64,000 nt of DNA. It comes from Maribacter sp. HTCC2170 (GTDB lineage Bacteria; Bacteroidota; Bacteroidia; Flavobacteriales; Flavobacteriaceae). This document shows, piece after piece, positions 34,444-44,268 of the stretch. The DNA is taken from positions 1,981,501 to 2,045,500 of the forward strand of contig NC_014472.1 of assembly GCF_000153165.2 (NCBI RefSeq), written 5' to 3'. The notes beneath the pieces are model-generated. The model saw only the letters and a list, made by a program, of their open reading frames with translations. It searched no databases and had not been told where the DNA came from. The position numbers were made by a program, and so were the translations under genes. Positions within the stretch are counted from its first letter, which is position 1, and every line of letters begins with the position of its first letter.

Positions 34444-35808
34444 TTACTTGTTCTCTTTTTTAATTTTATTGTATAAGGTTTGTCTTGATATACCTAATTG
34501 CTCAGCGGCCGCACTGTAATTACCATTGTTTTTGTTAAGAGCGTTTGCAATCATCAATTGCTCCATTTCACCCAATGTATTAGGTCCTTTTTGTAAAGAG
34601 ATTGTTGTGTTTGTATTTAAAATAAAATCGTCTGGGGATAAAATATTTCCTTCAGATAGAATAACAGCACGCTCAATCGCATGTAATAATTCTCTAATGT
34701 TACCGGGCCACCCATAAGAGTTTAGTTTTTCTTCTGCTTTTTGATTTATTTTCAATTGGGGTTTTCCATATTTAGATGTAAATTTCTTCAAGAAAAAATC
34801 TGAAAGCACCAAAATATCCCCGTCCCGTTCCCTGAGTGGAGGAACCTCAATACTTATGGTGTTTATACGGTAAAGAAGATCTTCACGAAAAAGTCCGTCA
34901 GCAACCATTTTTTCTAAATTACAATTGGTTGCGCAGATCAAACGAATATCAACGGGTATGGTTTTGTTTGAGCCAACCTTTACAATTTCTTTGTTCTGGA
35001 TTGCCGATAAAAGTTTGGCCTGTGTCTGCAGTGACAAGTTTCCTATTTCGTCCAAAAATAATGTACCTCCATTGGCCGCTTCAAATTTACCAATACGGTC
35101 TCCTTTGGCATCGGTAAATGACCCTTTTACATGTCCGAAAAGTTCACTTTCAAACAGGCTTTCAGAAATCGAACCCATATCAACAGGAATAAAAACTTCG
35201 TTTTCCCTAAGCGATAGATTATGCACTTCACGGGCAATGAGTTCTTTGCCTGTTCCGTTTTCCCCAGTAATTAATACGTTCACACTTGTTTTTGCTACTT
35301 TTCTGACGAGAGTGAGAACTGAATTAAGTGTCTTGGAATTCCCAATGATATATTCTTTATTATGGTTGATCACCTGTTTTAGACTGCTCTCTTTTTTTCT
35401 TAAATGTTTAACTTCATTTTGGGCTTTTCTTAAGTTAAAGGCTGTTTTGACCGTGGTAATTAGTCTTTCGTTGCTCCAAGGCTTTAAAATAAAATCGGAA
35501 GCACCTTCCTTCAATGCTTCAACTGCCAACTCAACAGCGCCATATGCGGTCATCATTATTACCGAAATATGAGGAGCTTTTTTTTTGATTTCCCGAAGCC
35601 AATAAAGCCCTTCATTACCTGTATTTACTCCAGCAGAGAAATTCATATCCAGTAGTATGATATCCAAAGCTGTAAAATCTGGATAAGAAGGAATCTGATT
35701 TGGGTTCGAGATGGTGTTTACACTCTTAAATTCAAACTGTAACAATATTTCCAGAGCGCTAAGCACGCTTTTGTTATCGTCTATCACTAAGATGTTTGCA
35801 TCAATCAT
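34444..35808 (-). CDS. Sigma-54-dependent response regulator (NtrC family)
   Basis: 454-aa activator from the ATG at 35808. Domains: receiver (ILVIDDNKSVLSAL, phosphoacceptor Asp54 in IILLDMNF), AAA+ domain with Walker A GENGTGKE (about residue 180), the sigma-54 contact loop GSFTDA (about 229-234), Walker B LFLDEIGNL, and a C-terminal Fis-type helix-turn-helix (GNYSAAAEQLGISRQTLYNK). The usual GAFTGA loop reads GSFTDA; similar GAFTDA loops occur in Bacteroidota, so function is likely kept. It forms a pair with the kinase downstream and probably binds the palindromes at 35869-35907. Confidence 0.93.
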   Translation of the reverse strand: MIDANILVIDDNKSVLSALEILLQFEFKSVNTISNPNQIPSYPDFTALDIILLDMNFSAGVNTGNEGLYWLREIKKKAPHISVIMMTAYGAVELAVEALKEGASDFILKPWSNERLITTVKTAFNLRKAQNEVKHLRKKESSLKQVINHNKEYIIGNSKTLNSVLTLVRKVAKTSVNVLITGENGTGKELIAREVHNLSLRENEVFIPVDMGSISESLFESELFGHVKGSFTDAKGDRIGKFEAANGGTLFLDEIGNLSLQTQAKLLSAIQNKEIVKVGSNKTIPVDIRLICATNCNLEKMVADGLFREDLLYRINTISIEVPPLRERDGDILVLSDFFLKKFTSKYGKPQLKINQKAEEKLNSYGWPGNIRELLHAIERAVILSEGNILSPDDFILNTNTTISLQKGPNTLGEMEQLMIANALNKNNGNYSAAAEQLGISRQTLYNKIKKENK

Positions 35809-35868
35809 AATTAAATAAATAAAAAGGATGGTTAAATCTACGATTTGAAATTTATTTGGCTGGGAAAG

Positions 35869-35907
35869 TGTCCAAAAATTGGACAATATCTGTAAAATAA
35901 TTTTACA
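35869..35907 (+). promoter_or_regulatory. Tandem 17-bp palindromes, candidate NtrC-type enhancer
   Basis: TGTCCAAAAATTGGACA (35869-35885) and TGTAAAATAATTTTACA (35891-35907) are both near-perfect dyads with TGT...ACA ends, and their centres are exactly 22 bp apart. They lie between the divergent sigma-54 regulator gene and the exporter operon, about 100-120 bp ahead of the likely operon start, where enhancer sites are expected. Binding by the regulator at 34444-35808 is inferred. Confidence 0.7.
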
Positions 35908-35967
35908 TTAATTTATGTGATAAATGTAGACGCTGTTGATAATGTATTGATATACAAATGATTGCAG

Positions 35968-35986
35968 TTGTGGCACAACAATAGTA
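35968..35986 (+). promoter_or_regulatory. Partial sigma-54 promoter of the exporter operon
   Basis: TTGTGGCAC gives an excellent -24 element (GG at 35972-35973). At the right spacing the -12 element reads TAGTA instead of TTGCA, keeping the G but not the C. TGTGGCA here also pairs with TGCCACA at 35994-36000. A near sigma-A box (TATAGTTTG) overlaps, so the sigma-54 reading is tentative. Confidence 0.4.
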
Positions 35987-36011
35987 TATAGTTTGCCACA
36001 TTCAATTAAGC

Positions 36012-37364
36012 ATGAATAATAAAATAAAAACAACTTTACTAATATTTGCCATGAGCTGTTCTGGACTTATTGCTCAGGACACTTGGTCTTTGGATGAATG
36101 TGTGTCCTATGCCCTTGAACACAATTTAAATCTGAAGGATTTTGAATATAATGAGGTATCCAACAAAGAAAACTATCGTCAGTCAATTCGCAATTTATTG
36201 CCAAGTGTAAGCGGTTTTGCAGGATATAATAAAAGCTTTGGAAGGTCAGAGGACCCAAATACAGGAGGTTATGTGAACACTGATTTCTTCTCGAACAACT
36301 ATTCATTGAATTCAACAATCGATTTATTTCGAGGTTTTCAAAAAATAAATACTATTAAGGTTTCCAAGTTCTTGCATAAGGCGGCCAAGGAAGATGTTGA
36401 ACAACAGAAGTATTTATTGGCGTTTAGGGTGATGTCAGCTTATTATGAAATTAAATTTTTTGAGGGATTGCTTGCAAATTCCAAAGAGCAAAAAGAGATT
36501 TCTCAAACCAATTATAATCTTGTCAATAGACAAGTTGAACTAGGGCTCAAAGCTGGGGCAGATTTAAATGAAGCCGAATCATTATTGCTTTCTGATATCT
36601 TGACTGTAACTCAAAATGATAACAATCTACAAGCCTCGCGTATTAGTCTAATTCAGGAAATGAACCTTGAAGGGGTCTCGACAATAGAATTACGGCCAGT
36701 ATTGGATAGTATTGACTATACTGAAGTTGCATCAAAAAGTTTGGACCAAGATTCCATTTTTAATAATGCAATAGATTTTATTCCGGTAATAAAGGCTCAA
36801 GAATTAAGGACTAAGGCTGCAAAAAAGAACGTTGCAGTTGCAAGAGGAAATCTTTATCCTTCATTGTCCTTCGCGGCAGGATATGGCACCGGTTATTTTG
36901 AGACCAATACGGATGATATGAACAATATAATTCCTTTTAGAACACAGATAAAAGACAACACTTCTAGGTATATTGGTTTTTCGCTTAATGTTCCCATAAG
37001 TGACAAATGGTCAAACCGCTCAAGGGTTAAACAGCAAAAAATAGCTTTATTAAGAGAAAAGAACAACCTGCAAATTCAGGAACAAGAACTCTATAAGACC
37101 ATTCAACAGTTGGTGCAGGAGAGGAATTCACTCGAGGTTGAAACGACCCAGAGCAATATGAAAGTACAATCACAGCAATTGGCATTTACAATTGCCCAAA
37201 AGCGATACGAAAAAGGATTGATAAGTGCATTGGAGTTGGTCCAGGCCAAAACATTGTTCGCTACCGCTCAAAATGAGAACTTACAAGTGCGTTTAAGTGC
37301 AGAAGTTAATAAAAGCACTCTCGATTTTTACCAAGGACTACCAGTATTTAATATAAACAATTAA
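36012..37364 (+). CDS. TolC-family outer-membrane efflux protein
   Basis: 450-aa outer-membrane channel of the OEP family. Signal peptide MNNKIKTTLLIFAMSCSGLIAQ, then WSLDECVSYALEHNLNLK, the typical first helix, and two repeats of long coiled-coil helices (for example RQVELGLKAGADLNEAESLL and KRYEKGLISALELVQAKTLF). First gene of the exporter operon at 36012-50600, upstream of its adaptor by 15 bp. Expected to form a trimeric exit duct for the MacB-type pump encoded downstream. Confidence 0.92.
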   Translation: MNNKIKTTLLIFAMSCSGLIAQDTWSLDECVSYALEHNLNLKDFEYNEVSNKENYRQSIRNLLPSVSGFAGYNKSFGRSEDPNTGGYVNTDFFSNNYSLNSTIDLFRGFQKINTIKVSKFLHKAAKEDVEQQKYLLAFRVMSAYYEIKFFEGLLANSKEQKEISQTNYNLVNRQVELGLKAGADLNEAESLLLSDILTVTQNDNNLQASRISLIQEMNLEGVSTIELRPVLDSIDYTEVASKSLDQDSIFNNAIDFIPVIKAQELRTKAAKKNVAVARGNLYPSLSFAAGYGTGYFETNTDDMNNIIPFRTQIKDNTSRYIGFSLNVPISDKWSNRSRVKQQKIALLREKNNLQIQEQELYKTIQQLVQERNSLEVETTQSNMKVQSQQLAFTIAQKRYEKGLISALELVQAKTLFATAQNENLQVRLSAEVNKSTLDFYQGLPVFNINN

Positions 37365-37379
37365 GATTTTTTACCTAAG

Positions 37380-38630
37380 ATGGATATAAAAATAGAAAAG
37401 AAAAAGGGATTGAAACCAAAGCATTACGCATATATAGCTGGTGCGATACTATTGCTTTTTGTTCTTTATAAGTTGGTAATGAGCACGTCTGTTTCAACTT
37501 TTAGAGCAGAGAAAGACAAGCTGTCATTAGGGGAGATTACCCAAGGAAAATTTGATGACTATATTACAATAAACGGTAATGTTGCTCCAATAGCTACTAT
37601 TTATATGGATGCCTACGAAGGTGGGCGTGTCAATGAAAAATTGATTGAGGAAGGTGCGATGGTTAAAAAGGGAGATATTATTTTGAAACTCGAGAATATG
37701 AATCTTTACGAGCAAATTTTAGCGAGTGAAAGTAACCTGGCCTTAAAGCAGAATGACCTTAGATCAACCAAATTAACTTTTGATTCTCGTCAAGTAGAAG
37801 GAAGGCGGTCTTTGGCTACTGCTAGTACAGATTTACAGCGATTAAAAAGAAATTTTGAACAAAATCAGGCATTATATAATGAGGAGTTGATTTCAAAAGA
37901 GACTTATTTATTGTCAAAAGAAAACTATGAACTTTCACAAAAGCAGCATGACATTGTAAAAATGCAAACTGTTAATGATGATGAGCTGCGCAAGACCTCA
38001 TTAACTGGATTGGATGCCGATTTGGCTAGAATGAAGAAAACTTTGGGTATGGTGTATGAAAGATTGGACCATTTGAACGTTCGTGCCCCAGCCGATGGTC
38101 AACTTGGATTTTTAGATGCCGAAATAGGTCAGAATATTGGTCAAGGAGAAAGAATTGGCCAAATAAATGTTTTGACAGATTTTAAAATTGAAGCGGATAT
38201 TGATGAGCACTATATCGACAGGGTTAAGCGAGATTTAAATGCAACTTTTGAACGAAATGGGCAAGAGTATGAATTAAGGTTACGAAAAGTATATCCTGAG
38301 GTTCGCAGTGGTAGATTCAAGGTTGATTTGGTATTTACAGGAGATAAACCTGAGAATATAAGAGCTGGTCAGAGCTATAATATAAAACTGCAATTGGGAG
38401 AATCTTCAGATGCCTTGCTATTACCAAAAGGTAGTTTCTTCCAAAGTACAGGTGGCCAGTGGATTTTTGTGGTTAATCAAAATGGCGGGGAAGCTTTGCG
38501 AAGAGATATTCGTATAGGTAAGCAAAACTCAAGGTACTATGAGGTACTTGAGGGTCTTGAACCAGGAGAACAAGTAATTACCAGTAATTATGCAAGTTTT
38601 GGTGAAGCAGAAAAAATAGTCTTAAAATAA
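37380..38630 (+). CDS. HlyD/MacA-type periplasmic adaptor
   Basis: 416-aa membrane-fusion protein with one N-terminal helix (YAYIAGAILLLFVLYKLVM), a split lipoyl domain (GNVAPIATIYMDAYEGGRVN ... VRAPADGQLGFLDAEIGQNI), a central coiled-coil hairpin of about 110 residues, and beta-barrel plus membrane-proximal domains. It links the TolC-like channel to the inner-membrane permeases of the same operon. A 63-bp gap with a small hairpin (38636-38649) precedes the ATPase gene. Confidence 0.9.
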   Translation: MDIKIEKKKGLKPKHYAYIAGAILLLFVLYKLVMSTSVSTFRAEKDKLSLGEITQGKFDDYITINGNVAPIATIYMDAYEGGRVNEKLIEEGAMVKKGDIILKLENMNLYEQILASESNLALKQNDLRSTKLTFDSRQVEGRRSLATASTDLQRLKRNFEQNQALYNEELISKETYLLSKENYELSQKQHDIVKMQTVNDDELRKTSLTGLDADLARMKKTLGMVYERLDHLNVRAPADGQLGFLDAEIGQNIGQGERIGQINVLTDFKIEADIDEHYIDRVKRDLNATFERNGQEYELRLRKVYPEVRSGRFKVDLVFTGDKPENIRAGQSYNIKLQLGESSDALLLPKGSFFQSTGGQWIFVVNQNGGEALRRDIRIGKQNSRYYEVLEGLEPGEQVITSNYASFGEAEKIVLK

Positions 38631-38693
38631 AATCAACTGACACATCAGTCATATGATGTTGTCTATTATACTAACAAATAATTCAATCAAGAA

Positions 38694-39389
38694 ATGATAA
38701 CGATTCAAAATTTAAAAAAGAGCTTTAGAACGGAAGAGGTAGAAACCTTGGCACTGAATAATGTCAACCTAAATGTAGCAGAAGGCGAATTTGTGGCCAT
38801 TATGGGACCCTCAGGATGTGGTAAGTCGACGCTTTTGAACATTGTTGGTATGCTAGATAACCCAACTGAAGGTAGCTACAACTTTGCGGGTAATGAAGTT
38901 GGTGGACTAAAGGAAAGTCAACGTACTCAACTGCGAAAAGGTAATCTGGGTTTTGTTTTTCAAAGTTTCAATTTAATTGACGAGTTAACGGTATATGAGA
39001 ACGTGGAACTACCCCTTATATATCTTAAAATGAGTAAGAGTGAACGAAAAGAAAAAGTGATGAAAGTACTTGAGCGAATGAAAATAGCTCACCGCGCAAA
39101 ACACTTTCCACAACAATTGTCTGGTGGTCAGCAGCAAAGAGTTGCTATTTCTAGGGCGGTTGTTACTAACCCAAAACTGATTTTAGCCGATGAGCCAACG
39201 GGTAATTTGGATTCTAAAAATGGAATAGAGGTAATGAATCTTCTTACTGAATTAAATCAGGAAGGTACAACCATTGTTATGGTAACTCACTCGGACAGGG
39301 ATTCTCATTATGCGCATAGAGTGGTTAATTTATTTGATGGTCAAATTGTGACCGAAAGTCAGAATAGAGAAATTGGGGCATTGATTTAA
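38694..39389 (+). CDS. MacB/LolD-type ABC ATPase
   Basis: 231-aa ATPase with Walker A GPSGCGKST (residues 38-46), Q-loop FVFQSFNLIDELTVYENVEL, signature LSGGQQQRVAISRA, Walker B ILADEP and intact D-loop GNLDSKNG. The sequence matches ATPases that power MacB-like permeases, working as mechanotransmission rather than classical transport. It lies just ahead of the four permease genes. Confidence 0.94.
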   Translation: MITIQNLKKSFRTEEVETLALNNVNLNVAEGEFVAIMGPSGCGKSTLLNIVGMLDNPTEGSYNFAGNEVGGLKESQRTQLRKGNLGFVFQSFNLIDELTVYENVELPLIYLKMSKSERKEKVMKVLERMKIAHRAKHFPQQLSGGQQQRVAISRAVVTNPKLILADEPTGNLDSKNGIEVMNLLTELNQEGTTIVMVTHSDRDSHYAHRVVNLFDGQIVTESQNREIGALI

Positions 39390-39416
39390 TCACATTGTTT
39401 ATTAAAGGAGTTTATT

Positions 39417-39431
39417 CATCAATCAAAAATC
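39417..39431 (+). repeat. Shared 15-nt leader, copy 1
   Basis: CATCAATCAAAAATC, identical to 44269-44283 and similar to sequences ahead of 38694 (TTCAATCAAGAAATG) and 46748 (CAATCAAAAAA). It lies 7 nt before the GTG start of permease 1. Confidence 0.6.
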
Positions 39432-39438
39432 AATAATC

Positions 39439-41793
39439 GTGTTTAGAAACTATTTGAAAATCGCTTGGCGAAACCTCTGGAAGAATAAAGTCTACAGTGC
39501 ACTAAATATATTTGGATTGGCCATCGGGATTACCTGTGCCAGCCTAATATTACTTTGGGTGGAGGACGAGTTAAGTTTTGATAGTACTTTCGAAAAGCAA
39601 GATCAAGTATATTATCTTCCCACAAACCAGCAGTATGAAGGTGAGTGGAGTACATTTTTTCAAGCAACCCCAGGTCCTCTGGCCAAAGTTCTAAAAGATG
39701 AAATTCCAGAAATTATTGGAAGTGCCCGAACAAAACAAGAAAGCCTTCTGTTTGAGGTAGGTGAAAACTCAATAAGTAAATATGGGCGATTTGCAGATCC
39801 AGATTTTCTAAAAATGTTTAGCCTTTCTTTTGTTGAAGGAAACTTGGAAAATGCCTTTAACGATTATAATGGCATTGTTATTTCAAAAAAAGCAGCTACT
39901 CATCTTTATGGAGAAAATGAATCTGCTTTGGGCAAAGTTGTCCAGGTCAATAATGATACTAATTATACAATTACTGGGGTTTTTGAGGACTTGCCAACAA
40001 ATGTGACCTATGTTTTTGATTGGGTTGCTCCTTTTGAAAGGTTTTCAGCAGGCAAAGAATGGATGAAGGAATATGGGAATAAATTTTCGGACACTTTTGT
40101 TGAACTTTCTTCGGAGGCTGACTTTGAATCGGTCAATTCCAAGGTGAAGAAAATACTTCCGGCAAAGACTGAAGATGATGAAACTTACGCATTTCTGCAT
40201 TCGATGAAAGATTGGCACCTAAGATCTAATTTTGAAGGAGGAAAAAAAGTAGGTGGACAAATCGTTTATGTGCGCTTATTTGCACTAATCGCAATAATCA
40301 TCCTCTTTATTGCATGTATCAATTTCATGAATCTTTCGACCGCTAGAAGCGAAAAAAGAGCTAGTGAAGTAGGTGTGCGTAAAGTATTGGGTTCTGGGAA
40401 GAGGGGATTGATTTCTCAATTTATGGCCGAAGCGATGATTACAGCGACTTTGGCAACTTTAGTAAGCGTACTTCTATTGGTTGTGATTCTTCCACAGTTT
40501 AATTCGTTGATTGATAAACAAATCGTCCTTCATTTATTTGCCCCAGTTCATTTACTGTCTTTGGTTGCCATCACAATAATCTGTGGTCTTATTGCTGGCT
40601 GGTATCCTGCGTTTTATTTGTCTTCTTTCAAACCTGTTCAAGTACTTAAAGGTTCAAGCCGCAAGCAAGGTAGTGCCCCCTTAATACGTAAAGGTCTAGT
40701 AGCTACTCAATTCATTATATCCATAGTATTTATAATTAGCACAATTATAGTATATCAACAAGTACAATATGTAAAAAGCCGAGATTTAGGATACGATAGG
40801 GACAATCTCATTAAAGTGCCTGTCAATGGTGATATAATCAAAAATTTTAGTCCTATTGAACAGGATATGCTTGCTTCAGGGATGATTGAAAATATTGGAT
40901 TGAACAACTCAGAAATTTTATCAGGAGGTAATAATACATCAGGATTGGAATGGCAAGGTGGTACCGATACAGAAGATATTCTTGTTTCTGTTCGATATGT
41001 GAGCCCAAAGTTTTTGGAAACTGCGGGGATGGAGATCGTTGAGGGTCGAAAGTTTAGTTCTAATGCAGTCGCCGATAGCACGAATATTTTGGTTACAGAA
41101 AGTTTTGCTAAACTTATGGGTAAAGGCTCAGCGGTTGGCAAGAAAGTAATCAGCGGAGGTGGATATACTGTTATTGGGGTCGTCAAGGACTATTTGTATG
41201 GAGATATGTACGGCTCAAGCGACCCAGTAATATTCTTTAATTATAACCGTAATGCAAGATTCATGTATGCCAGAGCCAAGACCGGAGAAGATTTAGGGAA
41301 AACTCTCGTAGCTATGGAAAGCGTTCTTAAACAACACAATCCCGCTTTTCCTTTTGAATATGAATTTGTTGATGATGCATTCAACGCTAGGTTCAAAAGT
41401 GAAAAGCTCATCGGTAGCCTTTCACAACTTTTTGCATTGTTGGCTATATTGATTTCGTGTTTAGGCTTGTTTGGGCTTGCAGCGTTTACAGCAGAACAAC
41501 GCCGAAAAGAAATAGGAGTACGAAAGGTTCTGGGATCCAGTGTTACGGGCATTGTTCAACTATTATCCAAAGATTTTATGCAGTTGGTGCTTGTTGCCAT
41601 ATTGGTCGCAAGTCCAATCGCTTGGTGGATGATGAAGAATTGGCTAGAGAGCTTTGCTTACCGTATTCACATTAAATGGGAAGTATTTGCAATTGCCGGA
41701 ATTATTGCAATGGTCATTGCTTTACTGACCGTAAGTTTTCAGGCTTTGAAAGCAGCGTTGGCTAATCCTGTAGAAAGTCTAAGAACAGAATGA
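39439..41793 (+). CDS. MacB/FtsX-family ABC permease 1
   Basis: 784-aa permease with an N-terminal helix (NIFGLAIGITCASLILLWVE), a periplasmic MacB-PCD-like domain, three helices with FIACINFMNLSTARSEKRAS, a second periplasmic domain and a final three-helix FtsX domain (LISCLGLFGLAAFTAEQRRK, then EIGVRKVLGS). Ends with NPVESLRTE, a tail shared by all four permeases. It begins with GTG at 39439, in the conserved context of FxNYLKIAWRN. First of four tandem paralogues. Confidence 0.93.
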   Translation: MFRNYLKIAWRNLWKNKVYSALNIFGLAIGITCASLILLWVEDELSFDSTFEKQDQVYYLPTNQQYEGEWSTFFQATPGPLAKVLKDEIPEIIGSARTKQESLLFEVGENSISKYGRFADPDFLKMFSLSFVEGNLENAFNDYNGIVISKKAATHLYGENESALGKVVQVNNDTNYTITGVFEDLPTNVTYVFDWVAPFERFSAGKEWMKEYGNKFSDTFVELSSEADFESVNSKVKKILPAKTEDDETYAFLHSMKDWHLRSNFEGGKKVGGQIVYVRLFALIAIIILFIACINFMNLSTARSEKRASEVGVRKVLGSGKRGLISQFMAEAMITATLATLVSVLLLVVILPQFNSLIDKQIVLHLFAPVHLLSLVAITIICGLIAGWYPAFYLSSFKPVQVLKGSSRKQGSAPLIRKGLVATQFIISIVFIISTIIVYQQVQYVKSRDLGYDRDNLIKVPVNGDIIKNFSPIEQDMLASGMIENIGLNNSEILSGGNNTSGLEWQGGTDTEDILVSVRYVSPKFLETAGMEIVEGRKFSSNAVADSTNILVTESFAKLMGKGSAVGKKVISGGGYTVIGVVKDYLYGDMYGSSDPVIFFNYNRNARFMYARAKTGEDLGKTLVAMESVLKQHNPAFPFEYEFVDDAFNARFKSEKLIGSLSQLFALLAILISCLGLFGLAAFTAEQRRKEIGVRKVLGSSVTGIVQLLSKDFMQLVLVAILVASPIAWWMMKNWLESFAYRIHIKWEVFAIAGIIAMVIALLTVSFQALKAALANPVESLRTE

Positions 41794-41831
41794 AATAAAA
41801 GAAGGGAACATCAATCTTAAAATCATGAATA

Positions 41832-44267
41832 ATGTTTAAAAATCATTTGAAAATAGCTTGGAGAAGTCTAAAAAAACAACCTTTTTTTACTTTTTTGAAC
41901 ACTTTTGGCCTCGCTATAGGAATAGCAGGCGGAATACTTATTTCATTATATATCTATGATGAATTAAGTTATGATAAAATGTTCGCTGACGCTGATCGGA
42001 TTCACCGAATTCATGCCGATATTAAATTTGGTGGGGAAGATCGCAAATTTGCTGTTACTCCAGCTCCTATGGCCGAGTCAGCTCAAAATGATTTTTCTGA
42101 AGTAGAGTTGGCCATGCGATTTCGTACGCAGGGTAGTATGTTAGTTCGCAAATCGGATACTGAGGCAAATATTAAGGAAATACAGACCACATATGTAGAT
42201 TCGACTTTCTTCAAAATGTTTGGGTTGGATTTATTGGTTGGTGATATTAAAACAGCCTTAAAATCTCCTAATACCTTGATTTTGACTAAATCTGCTGCTG
42301 AAAAGCATTTCAGTGTCAATGAGGCTGTTGGCCAAACTCTGATTTTAGATAATGATAATTCTTATACGGTAACAGGAGTTATTGAAGATTTTCCCAAAAA
42401 TTCGTTTTTAAGAGATCATACAGTTTTTATTGCGATGTCGGGTTATGAAGATTCTCGTATAGTGAATTGGGGGAGTAATAATTATCAAACGTATATTAAG
42501 TTGATACCGAATGCAAATATTAATGATATACAGGAGCCATTACGGGGATTTTTGGACAAGTATGTAATTCCAGGGGTACAACAGTTTATGCCAGGAATTA
42601 CAAAAGAACAGTTTGAGGCTGCAGGCAATCATTTAATCTATAGTACCATGCCAATGACTGATATTCATTTGCATTCGGATAGGGTTGCAGAAATAAGTGG
42701 GAACAATGACATCCAGAGTATCTATATTCTATCGTTCATTGCTATATTTTTACTGGTTTTGGCCTGCGTTAATTTTATGAACCTATCTACTGCGCATTCT
42801 CTTAAGAGGGCCAAGGAAGTTGGGATAAGAAAAACTTTAGGTTCTAAAAGGGGGGAACTGATCAGGCAGTTTCTGATAGAATCTGGTTTAGTCTCCTTGG
42901 CATCTTTGCTGCTGGCTGTGGTTTTGGCAATAATATTACTTCCATTGTTCAATGATTTGGCAGATAAGGATATATCAATGCCGTATACAAATCCGTTTTT
43001 CTGGTTGTTGCTTCTTGCTGCAGGTATTGCCCTTGGACTTTTTTCAGGGGGGTATCCCGCCTTTTTCATGTCAAAGTTTATTCCTGTAAAAGTTTTAAAA
43101 GGCACAAGTAGTAATAGTATTGGCGGAGGTAAAGTTAGAAACGCATTGGTGATTTTCCAATTTGCTATTTCCGTCTTTTTGATTGTCGGAACATTGGTGG
43201 TCTATCAACAATTGGATTATATTCAAAACAAAGACCTTGGTTTTTCAAAAGATCAGGTATTAATAGTGAACGATGCATTTACACTCGGTAATAAATCGAC
43301 TTCATTTAAAGAAGAAGTTAAAAAACTAAGCTATGTTAAAGATGCTACCTTGAGTAGTTTTTTTCCAACACCATCTTCCAGGTCTGATTCAACCTTTGCA
43401 CCGGAGGAAGGACTAACAGATCAGGAAAACGCTTTGAATATGCAACGTTGGGGTGTTGATCATGATTATGTGTCCACCATGAATTTTGAGATAATTGCCG
43501 GTAGGGATTTTAATCATGATTTTAAAAATGACTCCACTGCAATTATTGTAAACGAATCTGCGGTATCCGTTATTGGAGGATCGCCTGAAGATGCAATAGG
43601 TAAGCGTTACACTCCTGATTTTAGTGCGGAAAATCCGGAGTATTTTACCATAATCGGTGTGGTAAAGGATTTTCATTTTTCACCCTTTAGAGCTGATATT
43701 GAATCCTTGAGCTTACACTTAAGTAATCGCGCCTATGCTCTTGCCATCAAATTAGAATCAGGCGAATTTACAAATGCAATATCTGGAATTGAAGGTATTT
43801 GGAATCAAATAGCACCAGGGCAACCATTTGACTATTATTTTATGGAGGATTCATTTAATGATACGTATCAATCAGAACAGCGCTTGGGTAGAATATTTTT
43901 CATATTCACTGCCTTGTCTATATTAATTGCGTGTTTGGGTTTATTTGGCTTGGCCGCGTTTAATGCCGAAAAGCGTACCAAAGAAATTGGCATAAGAAAA
44001 GTTCTTGGGGCAAGTGTTGGGCAGATTTCATATAAACTATCGGTTGACTTTTTAAAATTGGTAGGTGTTGCTATTCTAGTTTCTCTTCCATTGGGCTGGT
44101 TTGCCATGAACAAATGGTTAGAGGATTTTTCATACCGTATTGAAATTGGTATTTGGGTCTTTGTTTTTGCAGCGTTATTAGCAATTGCCATTTCAATTAT
44201 TACCGTTAGTTATCAAAGTATTAAAGCCGCAATAGTAAACCCCATAAAAAGTTTACGTACAGAATAA
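41832..44267 (+). CDS. MacB/FtsX-family ABC permease 2
   Basis: 811-aa paralogue with the same double FtsX architecture (TFGLAIGIAGGILISLYIYD, VLACVNFMNLSTAHSLKRAK, LIACLGLFGLAAFNAEKRTK) and NPIKSLRTE tail. It is most like permease 3: both begin with YLKIAWRSLK-type sequence followed by QPFFT and share matching segments throughout, so they probably arose by a recent tandem duplication. The periplasmic domains differ from permeases 1 and 4, suggesting different client or partner contacts. Confidence 0.92.
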   Translation: MFKNHLKIAWRSLKKQPFFTFLNTFGLAIGIAGGILISLYIYDELSYDKMFADADRIHRIHADIKFGGEDRKFAVTPAPMAESAQNDFSEVELAMRFRTQGSMLVRKSDTEANIKEIQTTYVDSTFFKMFGLDLLVGDIKTALKSPNTLILTKSAAEKHFSVNEAVGQTLILDNDNSYTVTGVIEDFPKNSFLRDHTVFIAMSGYEDSRIVNWGSNNYQTYIKLIPNANINDIQEPLRGFLDKYVIPGVQQFMPGITKEQFEAAGNHLIYSTMPMTDIHLHSDRVAEISGNNDIQSIYILSFIAIFLLVLACVNFMNLSTAHSLKRAKEVGIRKTLGSKRGELIRQFLIESGLVSLASLLLAVVLAIILLPLFNDLADKDISMPYTNPFFWLLLLAAGIALGLFSGGYPAFFMSKFIPVKVLKGTSSNSIGGGKVRNALVIFQFAISVFLIVGTLVVYQQLDYIQNKDLGFSKDQVLIVNDAFTLGNKSTSFKEEVKKLSYVKDATLSSFFPTPSSRSDSTFAPEEGLTDQENALNMQRWGVDHDYVSTMNFEIIAGRDFNHDFKNDSTAIIVNESAVSVIGGSPEDAIGKRYTPDFSAENPEYFTIIGVVKDFHFSPFRADIESLSLHLSNRAYALAIKLESGEFTNAISGIEGIWNQIAPGQPFDYYFMEDSFNDTYQSEQRLGRIFFIFTALSILIACLGLFGLAAFNAEKRTKEIGIRKVLGASVGQISYKLSVDFLKLVGVAILVSLPLGWFAMNKWLEDFSYRIEIGIWVFVFAALLAIAISIITVSYQSIKAAIVNPIKSLRTE

Positions 44268-44268
44268 T

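Noticed and set aside
34925-35572. 215-codon open frame on the plus strand
   Set aside because: It lies opposite the sigma-54 regulator gene, whose domains are all clear; the frame is a shadow with no recognisable motif.
38636-38649. Small hairpin (ACTGA-CACA-TCAGT) between adaptor and ATPase genes
   Set aside because: Five base pairs without a T-tract; too weak to call a terminator.
40755-41186. 143-codon frame opposite permease 1, and similar ones opposite permeases 2-4
   Set aside because: All are antisense to long, well-supported permease genes and have no family resemblance.
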